From positions 1-64,000 of the forward strand of contig CAZTTS010000002.1 of the NCBI GenBank assembly GCA_964616165.1: DNA of 64,000 nucleotides. The letters are read 5' to 3'. Origin of the DNA: CAZCCM01 sp964616165. Lineage in GTDB: Bacteria > Bacillota > Clostridia > TANB77 > CAG-508. Both the position numbers and the translations under genes were made by a program. The first letter of the stretch is position 1, and every line of letters begins with the position of its first letter. Below are positions 42,031-50,712 of the stretch, in pieces. The notes under the pieces are model-generated. The model was given only the letters and a program-made list of their open reading frames with translations, was not told the DNA's origin and made no database searches.

Positions 42031-43524
42031 ATGAAATTATTAGAACTATTAAATAATACAGACACAAATAAATTTGTAATTGAAACGAAGGGCCTTTTAG
42101 AAGAAGTTGATATCATTAACATAAGAAATGATTCAAGACTTGTTGAAACAGGCTCTTTATTTGTGGCAATAAAAGGTGTTAATCATGATGGAGCAAATTA
42201 TATTAATCAAGCAATAGAAAAAGGTGCTGTAGCAATAGTTATAGAAGAACATCTTAATTTAGATGATTTTAATTATAATAATATACCTTTTGTTAAAGTT
42301 AAAGATGTTAGGAAGTTTATTGGATATCTTTCAAGAGATTTTTATAATAATCCAACAAAAAGGATACCTGTTATTGCTATAACGGGCTCTAAAGGCAAAA
42401 CTACTACAACATTTATTTTAACAAAAATGTTAATCTTAAGTGGATATAATGTAGGAACAATTGGTACTGTTGGAGCCTTCTTAAATGAAAAAGAATTCGC
42501 AGAACTTGATAATACAACAGCAGAAACATTTCAAACCAATGAAATTATAAATAATATGATACTAAAAGGTGCCAATATTGTTATTTTAGAAGTATCATCA
42601 CAAGCTATTGTTAATGATAGAGTAGAAGGAATGCATTTTGAATACTCTACCTTCACAAATTTTTCACAGGATCATATTAGTGCTACAGAACATCCAACCC
42701 TAGAAGCTTACTATGATGCTAAAATAGCAATTGCTAACATGGCCCCTATTATAGCTTTAAACATGGATGATGAGAATGTAAGAAAAGCTAAGGACCTTTT
42801 GAAAAACAAAAGACTTATAACTTATGGAGCTTCAAAAGATAATGATATTATTATAGATTTTGAAAGCATGCATTATACAGAAAAAGGCACAGAATTTATT
42901 TTAGAATATAATGGTAAAAAGACGGAGTTTACTACTTCAATGTTAGGTAAAATGGCAGTATACAATATTGCATGTGCAATGGCTATTGCAAAAGAGTTTC
43001 ATATAAGTGATGATATAATTAAAGAAGCAATAAAAAATGTATATGTTGAAGGCAGATTTAATTTCATTCCAAATGATTTAGGTATTAATATTGTTGTAGA
43101 TTATGCTCATACTGAAGAAAGCTTAAAACAATGTTTAGAAATATTTAGATATATTACTAAAGGTAAAGTAATATCTCTATGGGGATTATCAGGACAAAGA
43201 GATAAATTAAAAAGACCTAAAATGGGTAGAATATCTGGCGAATTATCTGATTTAACAATTATTACTTCAGAAGATCCAAGAGATGAAGACCCAGAAGATA
43301 TAGCGAGAGATATTGCAGTTGGTATTGAAGAAGTTGGTGGTGAATATATTATAGAAAATGATAGAAGATTAGCTATATTTAAAGCTATAGATTTAGCTAA
43401 ACCAGGAGATTCAGTTGCATTATTAGGTAAAGGCCAAGAAAGAACACAAATTTTTAAAGATAAAGAAGTATATCTAAATGAAAAAGAAATTGTGGAAGAA
43501 TATTTATTGTTAAATAAAAAATAA
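42031..43524 (+). CDS. murE: MurE-type UDP-N-acetylmuramyl-tripeptide synthetase
   Basis: MurE adds the third amino acid to the peptidoglycan stem peptide, using ATP. The 497-residue protein has the N-terminal UDP-binding domain (NIRNDSRLVETGSLFVAIKGVNHDG), the ATP loop TGSKGKTTTT near 121, the HPTLEAYYDAK region, and a C-terminal domain with SLWGLSGQRDKLKRPKMGRI. The substrate-selecting motif, DNPR in diaminopimelate enzymes, reads EDPR here: the Arg is kept but Asn is not, so the amino acid added is uncertain. It is not in a dcw cell-wall cluster. It could be a second MurE-like ligase. Confidence 0.86.
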   Translation: MKLLELLNNTDTNKFVIETKGLLEEVDIINIRNDSRLVETGSLFVAIKGVNHDGANYINQAIEKGAVAIVIEEHLNLDDFNYNNIPFVKVKDVRKFIGYLSRDFYNNPTKRIPVIAITGSKGKTTTTFILTKMLILSGYNVGTIGTVGAFLNEKEFAELDNTTAETFQTNEIINNMILKGANIVILEVSSQAIVNDRVEGMHFEYSTFTNFSQDHISATEHPTLEAYYDAKIAIANMAPIIALNMDDENVRKAKDLLKNKRLITYGASKDNDIIIDFESMHYTEKGTEFILEYNGKKTEFTTSMLGKMAVYNIACAMAIAKEFHISDDIIKEAIKNVYVEGRFNFIPNDLGINIVVDYAHTEESLKQCLEIFRYITKGKVISLWGLSGQRDKLKRPKMGRISGELSDLTIITSEDPRDEDPEDIARDIAVGIEEVGGEYIIENDRRLAIFKAIDLAKPGDSVALLGKGQERTQIFKDKEVYLNEKEIVEEYLLLNKK

Positions 43525-43543
43525 AATAAAGAAAGGAAAACTT

Positions 43544-43825
43544 ATGAAAGAAGAAAAAGTAGTTAAGACAATAACCAAAATGAAAAAAACTGAAATACAA
43601 CATATTGCAGCATTAGTAAGTGGTATTTTAAGTATTTTATTTTCAGCTATATGGTATTTAGGCGTAATTCAGGGAATTACAGCTATTGTGTGTGGAGCTA
43701 GAACAAGTTCAAGACATAAATCCAAGTTGGGAAAAGCAGGCCTTATACTGGGTATTATCGGGACAAGCTTTAGTGTTATATCTTTATTAATTAATTTTAT
43801 AATACTAATTTTATATTTATTCTAA
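43544..43825 (+). CDS. Small DUF4190-like membrane protein
   Basis: The 93-residue protein has a basic N-terminus and two hydrophobic segments (about 23-47 and 66-92) joined by a polar basic loop (ARTSSRHKSKLGKAGLILGIIG). This pattern, two helices around a K-x-AxxGxxLGxIG element, is that of DUF4190-type proteins. Function unknown. An attaactt/aagttaat hairpin without a T-run lies in the 41-nt gap after it. The beta-propeller gene follows. Confidence 0.7.
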   Translation: MKEEKVVKTITKMKKTEIQHIAALVSGILSILFSAIWYLGVIQGITAIVCGARTSSRHKSKLGKAGLILGIIGTSFSVISLLINFIILILYLF

Positions 43826-43866
43826 TATTAACTTGTTTTAAAGTTAATAGAGAAAGAAGGAAAAAA

Positions 43867-46041
43867 ATGAAAAACCAAAAAAAGAAGAAAGAAAAGAAAG
43901 ATACAATTGTTATTAACAAAAAAAGTTTATGGAAAAATTTACTTAAGATTGTTTCTGTTTTATTGATCTTATTAGTAGTTGTACTAATAATAAATCATTT
44001 TATTAAGAAAACTCAAGAAGGTAAATTATACAATATAAAAAGTGAGGCTCATTTAAATAGAGTTTTAAATAAAACTAATCCAAATAAAAATTCTCTTCGA
44101 GTGATTGCAGAATTATTTGGTTGGCCTAAGATTTGGTATTTTTTAGATGATTATTACTATTATGGAACTTTAGATAAATCGACTGACTCGATGACTGGTG
44201 GCTCTATTGCTATGCCAACTGATGTTCCAACGCTAAGTCCGCAAATTTCTTCTAAAGAAGAAATTACTCTAGATTATTCTAAAACCAATGTACAAATAGA
44301 AAATATTGATGAAGCTGATGTTATAAAAACAGATGGAGAATATGTGTATTCTATATCGGATAATAAAGTATTGATAACCGAAGTGATAGATAAAGAAAAT
44401 CCAAAAGTTTTGTCTAAAATTGATTCTGCCTCATCTACATATCCTATGGATATTCTTATGAATAATAATAAATTAATTATTATATCTACAAGTGTTAGTT
44501 CTTGGGGCTATTATTCTAATTCAAGAACAGTTATTGATGTTTATGATATATCAAATAGAAGTAATCCTATAAAAGTAAAAGGATTAGAACTTAATTCTGG
44601 ATATAATACTTCTAGAATGATTGATAATCAGGTATATATATTTACAAAATCTTCACTAAATTCAAAAGACAATATAAAATCATTTAGAGAATACAAAGAA
44701 GACTATAAAGAAAAAGAAATAAATTTTTCTAAAATTAAATATGTAAAAACAAATCCAACAAAAGAAGCAACAACATTTATAAGTTTAGATTTAAACTCAA
44801 TTTCTAAAGATGCAGAAATTAGCTCATATTTAGTGGACTTAGAAACAGCTTACATCTCTTTTGATAATCTATACTTATTAAAAACTGATTATGGTTTTTG
44901 GACACAAAATACTGATATAGGAATATATTTTAAAAAGCTATTTGGTCTTAAAGGAATATTTGGAATATTTGACTATGATTATATAGAATATGACACTTGG
45001 AGTGATTCAACAAAAATATCAAAATATTCATTCTCAGATGACAGAACAGATATTATATTTAAAGAACATACTAAAGTAAAAGGGCAAATTTTAAATCAAT
45101 ATTCGTGTGATGAAAAAGATGGATATTTAAGAATTGCGTTAAATGATCGACAAGGAACAAGAATTAAAGTGTTCGATTCAAAGCTGAAAGAAGTTGGTGA
45201 TACAGGACCTGCTGCTAAAGGGGAAGATAATAAATCAGTTAGATTTGTAGGTGATAGAGCATACTTTGTTACATATAAAAATGTTGATCCATTATTTGCT
45301 ATAGATTTATCTGATCCAAATAACCCAAGAATAATGGGAGAACTGAAAATACCAGGATTTTCAAATTATTTACATCCTTACGATGAGAACCATATTATAG
45401 GTATAGGAATGGCAACAAACGAAGAGATTGTAAGAGATGTTTATGGAAGACCAATTAGAGAAAAAATAACTTTTAATGGTATGAAAATGACACTTTTCGA
45501 TATTTCTGATATAAGAAGTCCAAAAGAAAAAGATGTAGCATATTTTGGTGATAGTAGAACAGATTCAGATATAAATAAAAACCCTAAAGCTTTATTGTTC
45601 TCAAAAGAAAAGAATTTAATTGCTATACCGGTGAGCAATATGGGTAATCTAATGCCTATTCAATTTGGAGGCACAGGATATGATCAAGAATGGTATAGAA
45701 TGATTAAATCACAAATAGTTATACATGAAAATGTTAAAGAAGGATACATTGTTTTTGATATAACAACAGAAGGATTTAAATATAAGGGTATAATAAGTCA
45801 TGAAAAAATAGATTCAACACTTAATACTACATATTCTTATGATAAATATTATGGTACTAGTAGAAGCCCTTTAAGAGGATTATATATTAATGAGTATCTA
45901 CTTACAGTATCAAATACTTTATTGAAAATTAATAAATTAGATAATTTGGAATTTATATCTAATATTGACTTAATAAATAATGTTCTAAAAGAAGAAATAG
46001 GTAATACTTATGTTTCAAATAGTATTGAGAAAACGGAATAG
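43867..46041 (+). CDS. Membrane-anchored beta-propeller protein (PF09826-like)
   Basis: The 724-residue protein has a Lys-rich start, one helix (about 26-45) and a large outside part. The text YSKTNVQIENIDEADVIKTDGEYVYSISDN near 138 is the typical opening of the secreted beta-propeller family PF09826. It is followed by repeated blades of the type NPKVLSKI, VIDVYDISNRSNPIKVKG, and LFAIDLSDPNNPRIMGELKIPGFSNYLHPYDENHIIGIG. No catalytic site is evident, and the role is unknown; such proteins are probably involved in surface binding or assembly. It is flanked on both sides by small two-helix proteins. Confidence 0.85.
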   Translation: MKNQKKKKEKKDTIVINKKSLWKNLLKIVSVLLILLVVVLIINHFIKKTQEGKLYNIKSEAHLNRVLNKTNPNKNSLRVIAELFGWPKIWYFLDDYYYYGTLDKSTDSMTGGSIAMPTDVPTLSPQISSKEEITLDYSKTNVQIENIDEADVIKTDGEYVYSISDNKVLITEVIDKENPKVLSKIDSASSTYPMDILMNNNKLIIISTSVSSWGYYSNSRTVIDVYDISNRSNPIKVKGLELNSGYNTSRMIDNQVYIFTKSSLNSKDNIKSFREYKEDYKEKEINFSKIKYVKTNPTKEATTFISLDLNSISKDAEISSYLVDLETAYISFDNLYLLKTDYGFWTQNTDIGIYFKKLFGLKGIFGIFDYDYIEYDTWSDSTKISKYSFSDDRTDIIFKEHTKVKGQILNQYSCDEKDGYLRIALNDRQGTRIKVFDSKLKEVGDTGPAAKGEDNKSVRFVGDRAYFVTYKNVDPLFAIDLSDPNNPRIMGELKIPGFSNYLHPYDENHIIGIGMATNEEIVRDVYGRPIREKITFNGMKMTLFDISDIRSPKEKDVAYFGDSRTDSDINKNPKALLFSKEKNLIAIPVSNMGNLMPIQFGGTGYDQEWYRMIKSQIVIHENVKEGYIVFDITTEGFKYKGIISHEKIDSTLNTTYSYDKYYGTSRSPLRGLYINEYLLTVSNTLLKINKLDNLEFISNIDLINNVLKEEIGNTYVSNSIEKTE

Positions 46042-46051
46042 AGAGGGAAAT

Positions 46052-46309
46052 ATGGAAGAAGATATAAAAATTAAAAAAGAAGCTAAGGGAATAGATGCAT
46101 TTGTTTTAAGTATTATTGCAAGTTTAACAATATGGTTTTGGTATATATGTTTACCAGCATCTATATATGCTTTGGTAAGAAGTATAATTGCGACTAAAAA
46201 ATCAGGTAAAAAATTAGCCAAAGCTGCATTTATTATTTCATTAAGTGCTCTTACACTTTGTGTTGCTATATATACTCAAACAATTTTTACAATAATGCAA
46301 ATGATATAA
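46052..46309 (+). CDS. Small two-helix membrane protein (DUF4190-like)
   Basis: The 85-residue protein has two hydrophobic stretches (about 15-36 and 53-82) with a basic loop (TKKSGKKLAKAAFIISL) between them, similar in layout to the 93-residue protein at 43544. An in-frame ATG at 46010 lies inside the beta-propeller gene; the ATG at 46052 follows GAGAGGGA and is preferred. The upstream gene ends 10 nt before. Function unknown. Confidence 0.65.
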   Translation: MEEDIKIKKEAKGIDAFVLSIIASLTIWFWYICLPASIYALVRSIIATKKSGKKLAKAAFIISLSALTLCVAIYTQTIFTIMQMI

Positions 46310-46424
46310 AGCTTTAATTGTAAGTTAAAGTCTAAATAAGGCAAAATTAAATAAACATAAAATAAATATAAAACAAAGATAATAAATATAATATAATAAA
46401 CATATAAATTTATTTAAATTTTGT

Positions 46425-46454
46425 TTGACATAATATATCTTTCTGTGCTATAAT
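46425..46454 (+). promoter_or_regulatory. Promoter for rpoBC
   Basis: TTGACA (46425-46430), 18 bp, TATAAT (46449-46454), with an extended -10 TGC. The start point near 46461 leaves a leader of about 240 nt. The gap 46310-46702 contains no gene; it holds this promoter and the leader structures below. Confidence 0.88.
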
Positions 46455-46519
46455 ATTTTCATGTAATGTCGAGTTGGAGAGATATATATGAGTTAATGCA
46501 TATATACAAGGAATAATTT

Positions 46520-46550
46520 AAAAGGTGAAAATGATTTTGCCTTTTATTTA
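46520..46550 (+). promoter_or_regulatory. Possible attenuator hairpin in the rpoB leader
   Basis: AAAAGGTGAAA pairs with TTTTGCCTTTT (two G-U pairs, loop ATGA) and is followed by ATTTATTG. It resembles a weak intrinsic terminator about 60 nt into the leader. Before it, TATATATG/CATATATA (near 46482-46504) can form another hairpin around a three-codon ORF, ATGAGTTAA. Confidence 0.45.
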
Positions 46551-46677
46551 TTGTTACATTATATAGTTTTGAAGAGGAATTGGAAAAAGTGGAACTATTT
46601 AAAAGTATATTTTTTGGGCAGAAAGTGTATTTTTAAATAAAAACCTTTATTCTAAGAAGGACTTCTAAAACAAGATG

Positions 46678-46697
46678 CCTAAATCTTTTTTAGGAGG
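46678..46697 (+). promoter_or_regulatory. Hairpin overlapping the rpoB ribosome site
   Basis: CCTAAA (46678-46683) pairs with TTTAGG (46689-46694), covering the first half of the AGGAGG at 46692-46697. It could lower or regulate rpoB translation. Confidence 0.4.
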
Positions 46698-46702
46698 AAA
46701 AA

Positions 46703-49700
46703 TTGAATAATAAAAAGATTGAAGATTTAAGGAAAAAAGCTATATCTGAGCTTGGCCTTATACCAGTGGAATATGAAGGAGGAACTAGATATAACTTTTG
46801 TAAAGTTCCTGATTTTATCGATATCCCAGATTTATTAAAAGTACAAAAAGATTCTTATCAATGGTTCTATGATAAAGGACTAGGTGAAGTTTTAAGAGAT
46901 ATTTCTCCAATTAAAAATCACTCTGGTACTTTAAGTTTAGAATTTTTTAAGTATCATTTCGAAGATTCTACAAAATATGATATCCAAGAAACTAAAGCTA
47001 GAAATACTACGTATTCAAAAAGATTAATTGTAAGTGTTCGATTAACAGATGAAGAAACAGGGGAAATTAAAGAACAAAATATTTTCTTTGGTGATTTTCC
47101 TGTTATGACACAAAATGGGACATTTATTATTAATGGAGCTGAAAGAGTAGTTGTTTCACAATTAGTTAGATCACCAGGTTCATATTTTGTTCAAGAAGCG
47201 GCACCATATAGATATAGAGGAAAGAAAATTTATACTTCTACTATAATGCCAATTAGAGGTGCATGGATTGAAATTGAAACAGATGTTTTTGATACTGTAT
47301 ATGCAAGAGTAGACAGAACAAGAAAGATTCCTGTTACTACTTTAATTAGAGCTCTAGGAGTAGAAGATGACAATGAAATCTTACAAATGTTTGGAGATAA
47401 TGAAAAAATAATAACAACACTTGCAAAAGATACAATTAAAACTACGCCAGAAGCCTTAATTGAAATATATAAGAAATTAAGACCAGGAGAACTTCCTACT
47501 TATGATGCTGCTAAAACTTTATTTAACCAACTACTATTTAATGATAGAAGATACGACTTATCTAAAGTTGGTAGATATAAATTTAATCAAAAATTAGCAT
47601 TAGCAAGTAGAATTTCTAGAAAGATAGCAGTAGAAAATATTGTTAATCCAGATACTGGAGAAATATTTGTTAAAGCTGGTGATAAAATACTATATGATCA
47701 AGCTGTTGAAATACAAAACTCTGGCATACAATCAGTAAAGGTTAAGGGTAATGATGGAAATTCAGTTACTGTTATTGGAAATGGTACGGTAAATATTAGA
47801 GCATATGTTGATGATAAAATAGTAGATAATTTGGATATAACAGATTTAGTAAATTATAGTGTATTAAAAGATATTTTAGAAAATACTAAGAAAAAAGACT
47901 TAGAAAAAGTATTATTAGAAAGAAAAGAAGAACTAATGCCTTTCCACGTATTACCAGAAGATATTTTTGCAACTATTTCATATATTATATCTTTAGATAA
48001 TGGAATAGGAAGATTAGACAATATTGATCATTTAGGTAATAGAAGAGTAAGATCTGTAGGAGAATTACTACAAAATCAATTTAGAATTGGACTTGTAAGA
48101 CTAGAAAGAGTTGTAAGAGAAAGAATGACAATTCAAGACTTAGATTCAGTTACACCACAAACTCTTATTAATACAAAACCTATTACTTCAGCTATTAGAG
48201 AATTTTTTGGTTCATCACAATTATCACAATTTATGGATCAAACAAATCCTTTATCAGAATTAGCACATAAAAGAAGAATATCAGCTTTAGGACCTGGAGG
48301 ATTATCAAGAGAAAGGGCAGGATTTGATGTTAGAGACGTTCATTATACTCACTATGGAAGACTATGCCCTGTTGAATCTCCAGAAGGTCCAAATATAGGT
48401 TTAATTTCAGCTCTGTCAATTTTTGCTAGAATAAATGAATATGGTTTTATTGAAACACCATATAGAAAAATTGATTCTAAAACACATAAAATTTCAGATG
48501 AAATTACATATATGTCAGCAGACATAGAAGATGAATTTATAATAGCACAGGCAACAGAACCTACAAAGAACGGAAAACTTGTAAATGAAATGGTTAGAGT
48601 TAGACATTTAGATCAAGTTAAGGAAGTTGAAAAAGAAGAAGTAGAATATTTGGATATTTCTCCAAAACAACTAGTAGGAGTTGGAGCATCACTTATTCCC
48701 TTCTTGGAAAATGATGATGGAAATAGAGCACTTATGGGTGCAAACATGCAGAGACAAGCTGTTCCATTAGTTCAAGCAGATTCACCAATGATTGGAACGG
48801 GATTAGAATATAAAGTAGCAAAAGATTCAGGTTTAATAGTTTTAGCAAAAGAAGCAGGAGAAGTAATAAAAGTTACAGCTGATGTTATTGAAGTTAAAGA
48901 TGATAAAGGCAACAAAGAAAAATATGAATTATTAAATTTCAAAAGAACAAACGGTGCTACATGTATTAATCAAAAACCTATTGTTAAAGAAGGACAAAAA
49001 GTTAAAAAGGGTGAAACTCTTACAGATGGACCTGGAATTAGAGGCTCAGAATTAGCCTTAGGTCAAAATGTTATAGTAGCATTTGCTTCTTGGGAAGGAT
49101 ATAACTACGAGGATGCTATTTTAATATCAGAAAGATTGGTACAAGACGATGTATATACATCAGTTCACATTGATGAATATGAGTGTGAGGCAAGAGAGAC
49201 TAAATTAGGACCAGAAGAAATAACAAATGAAATACCTAATGTTGGAGCTGATGCTTTAAAAGATTTAGATGATTCAGGAGTTATTAGAATTGGAGCCGAA
49301 GTTAGATCAGGAGATATACTAGTAGGTAAAATTACACCAAAAGGTGAAACAGAATTAACAGCAGAAGAAAGACTGTTAAGAGCAATTTTTGGTGAAAAAT
49401 CTAGAGAAGTTAGAGATACATCATTAAGACTTCCACATGGTGAAGTAGGAACAGTAGTTGATATAAAAATATTTGACAAAGAAAATTCGGAGGAATTAAA
49501 ACCTGGTGTAAACAAGGTTGTTAGAATTTATGTAGCACAAAAAAGAAAGATTGGTATTGGCGACAAAATGTCAGGAAGACATGGTAATAAAGGAGTTATT
49601 TCTAAAATATTACCTCAAGAAGATATGCCATATATGCCAGATGGAACACCAGTTGATATAGTATTAACACCAATGGGAGTACCTTCTCGTATGAATTTAG

Positions 49701-50560
49701 GGCAAGTTCTAGAAATACATTTAGGATTAGTTGCAAAGGAACTTGGGATGAAGTTTGCTACACCAGTTTTTAGTGGAGCAACAGACTTAGAAATTGTAGA
49801 ATTACTAGAACTACTAGGTAAAAGTAAAGATGGTAAAACAACATTATATGATGGTAGAACAGGAGAAACTTTTGATGCGCCAATTACAGTTGGAGTAATG
49901 TATATCTTAAAATTACATCATTTAGTAGATGATAAAATGCATGCTAGATCAACAGGGTCATATTCTCTAGTTACACAACAACCTCTTGGTGGGAAAGCAC
50001 AATTTGGTGGTCAAAGATTTGGAGAAATGGAAGTTTGGGCATTAGAAGCTTATGGTGCAGCACATACTCTACAAGAAATGTTAACAATTAAATCAGATGA
50101 TGTTACTCAGAGAGTAAAAACTTATGAAGCAATTGTTAAAGGACAAGATATTCCAAAAGCTGGAGTACCAGAAAGTTTTAGAGTTTTAGTTAAAGAACTT
50201 CAAGGCTTAGGTCTAGATGTAGAACTATATAATGATGAAGAAAGTGTTGATCTTTCTTTAGAAGATGAAGAAGAAAATCTATTAACAAGAGAACAAATGC
50301 TTAAAGACAGAGAAAGAGAAAAGTTAGAATTAGCTAGATTAGAAGAAGAAAAGAAGTTAATAGAAAGTGATGATTATGATTTAGAGTCTATAGATGATGT
50401 TTATGAAGAAGAATTTGATATAGAAATTGATGAAGATGAAATAAAAAAATCAATGTCTATTAAAGATACGGAAGATATTGACTTAATAGAAGAAGACATC
50501 GAAGAAGATATTGAAGAAGAAGAAATACTAGAGGAAAACGAAATTTTAGACGAAGAATAA
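46703..50560 (+). CDS. rpoB: RNA polymerase beta subunit
   Basis: RpoB forms half of the active centre of RNA polymerase. The 1285-residue protein has standard blocks such as VRSPGSYF, the rifampicin region SSQLSQFMDQTNPLSELAHKRR with the usual Asp, His and Ser, RYGRLCPVESPEGPNIG-like text, GQNVIVAFASWEGYNYEDAI, and the GDKMSGRHGNKGV region. The start is TTG with AGGAGG before it. After the normal end near residue 1190 there is an extra acidic tail of about 90 residues, rich in Glu, Asp and Ile. It is not next to rplJL, the usual neighbours; the beta-propeller group lies upstream. Confidence 0.97.
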   Translation: MNNKKIEDLRKKAISELGLIPVEYEGGTRYNFCKVPDFIDIPDLLKVQKDSYQWFYDKGLGEVLRDISPIKNHSGTLSLEFFKYHFEDSTKYDIQETKARNTTYSKRLIVSVRLTDEETGEIKEQNIFFGDFPVMTQNGTFIINGAERVVVSQLVRSPGSYFVQEAAPYRYRGKKIYTSTIMPIRGAWIEIETDVFDTVYARVDRTRKIPVTTLIRALGVEDDNEILQMFGDNEKIITTLAKDTIKTTPEALIEIYKKLRPGELPTYDAAKTLFNQLLFNDRRYDLSKVGRYKFNQKLALASRISRKIAVENIVNPDTGEIFVKAGDKILYDQAVEIQNSGIQSVKVKGNDGNSVTVIGNGTVNIRAYVDDKIVDNLDITDLVNYSVLKDILENTKKKDLEKVLLERKEELMPFHVLPEDIFATISYIISLDNGIGRLDNIDHLGNRRVRSVGELLQNQFRIGLVRLERVVRERMTIQDLDSVTPQTLINTKPITSAIREFFGSSQLSQFMDQTNPLSELAHKRRISALGPGGLSRERAGFDVRDVHYTHYGRLCPVESPEGPNIGLISALSIFARINEYGFIETPYRKIDSKTHKISDEITYMSADIEDEFIIAQATEPTKNGKLVNEMVRVRHLDQVKEVEKEEVEYLDISPKQLVGVGASLIPFLENDDGNRALMGANMQRQAVPLVQADSPMIGTGLEYKVAKDSGLIVLAKEAGEVIKVTADVIEVKDDKGNKEKYELLNFKRTNGATCINQKPIVKEGQKVKKGETLTDGPGIRGSELALGQNVIVAFASWEGYNYEDAILISERLVQDDVYTSVHIDEYECEARETKLGPEEITNEIPNVGADALKDLDDSGVIRIGAEVRSGDILVGKITPKGETELTAEERLLRAIFGEKSREVRDTSLRLPHGEVGTVVDIKIFDKENSEELKPGVNKVVRIYVAQKRKIGIGDKMSGRHGNKGVISKILPQEDMPYMPDGTPVDIVLTPMGVPSRMNLGQVLEIHLGLVAKELGMKFATPVFSGATDLEIVELLELLGKSKDGKTTLYDGRTGETFDAPITVGVMYILKLHHLVDDKMHARSTGSYSLVTQQPLGGKAQFGGQRFGEMEVWALEAYGAAHTLQEMLTIKSDDVTQRVKTYEAIVKGQDIPKAGVPESFRVLVKELQGLGLDVELYNDEESVDLSLEDEEENLLTREQMLKDREREKLELARLEEEKKLIESDDYDLESIDDVYEEEFDIEIDEDEIKKSMSIKDTEDIDLIEEDIEEDIEEEEILEENEILDEE

Positions 50561-50712
50561 TAATATTAAATAATAAGTGAACAGAACACTTAAAATCTGA
50601 AAAATGTAATTTAATAGTTTAAGGGAAATAAATTAAAAATATGAATATGCACAGCAAAGTTGTTTTAATATATAAACTTAAACATCCTATATAAAATATA
50701 ATGGGAGGAAAA

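Noticed and set aside
43826..43848. Hairpin ATTAACTT/AAGTTAAT as a terminator before the beta-propeller gene
   Set aside because: No T-run follows, and the next gene starts within 20 nt with its ribosome site, so read-through is expected.
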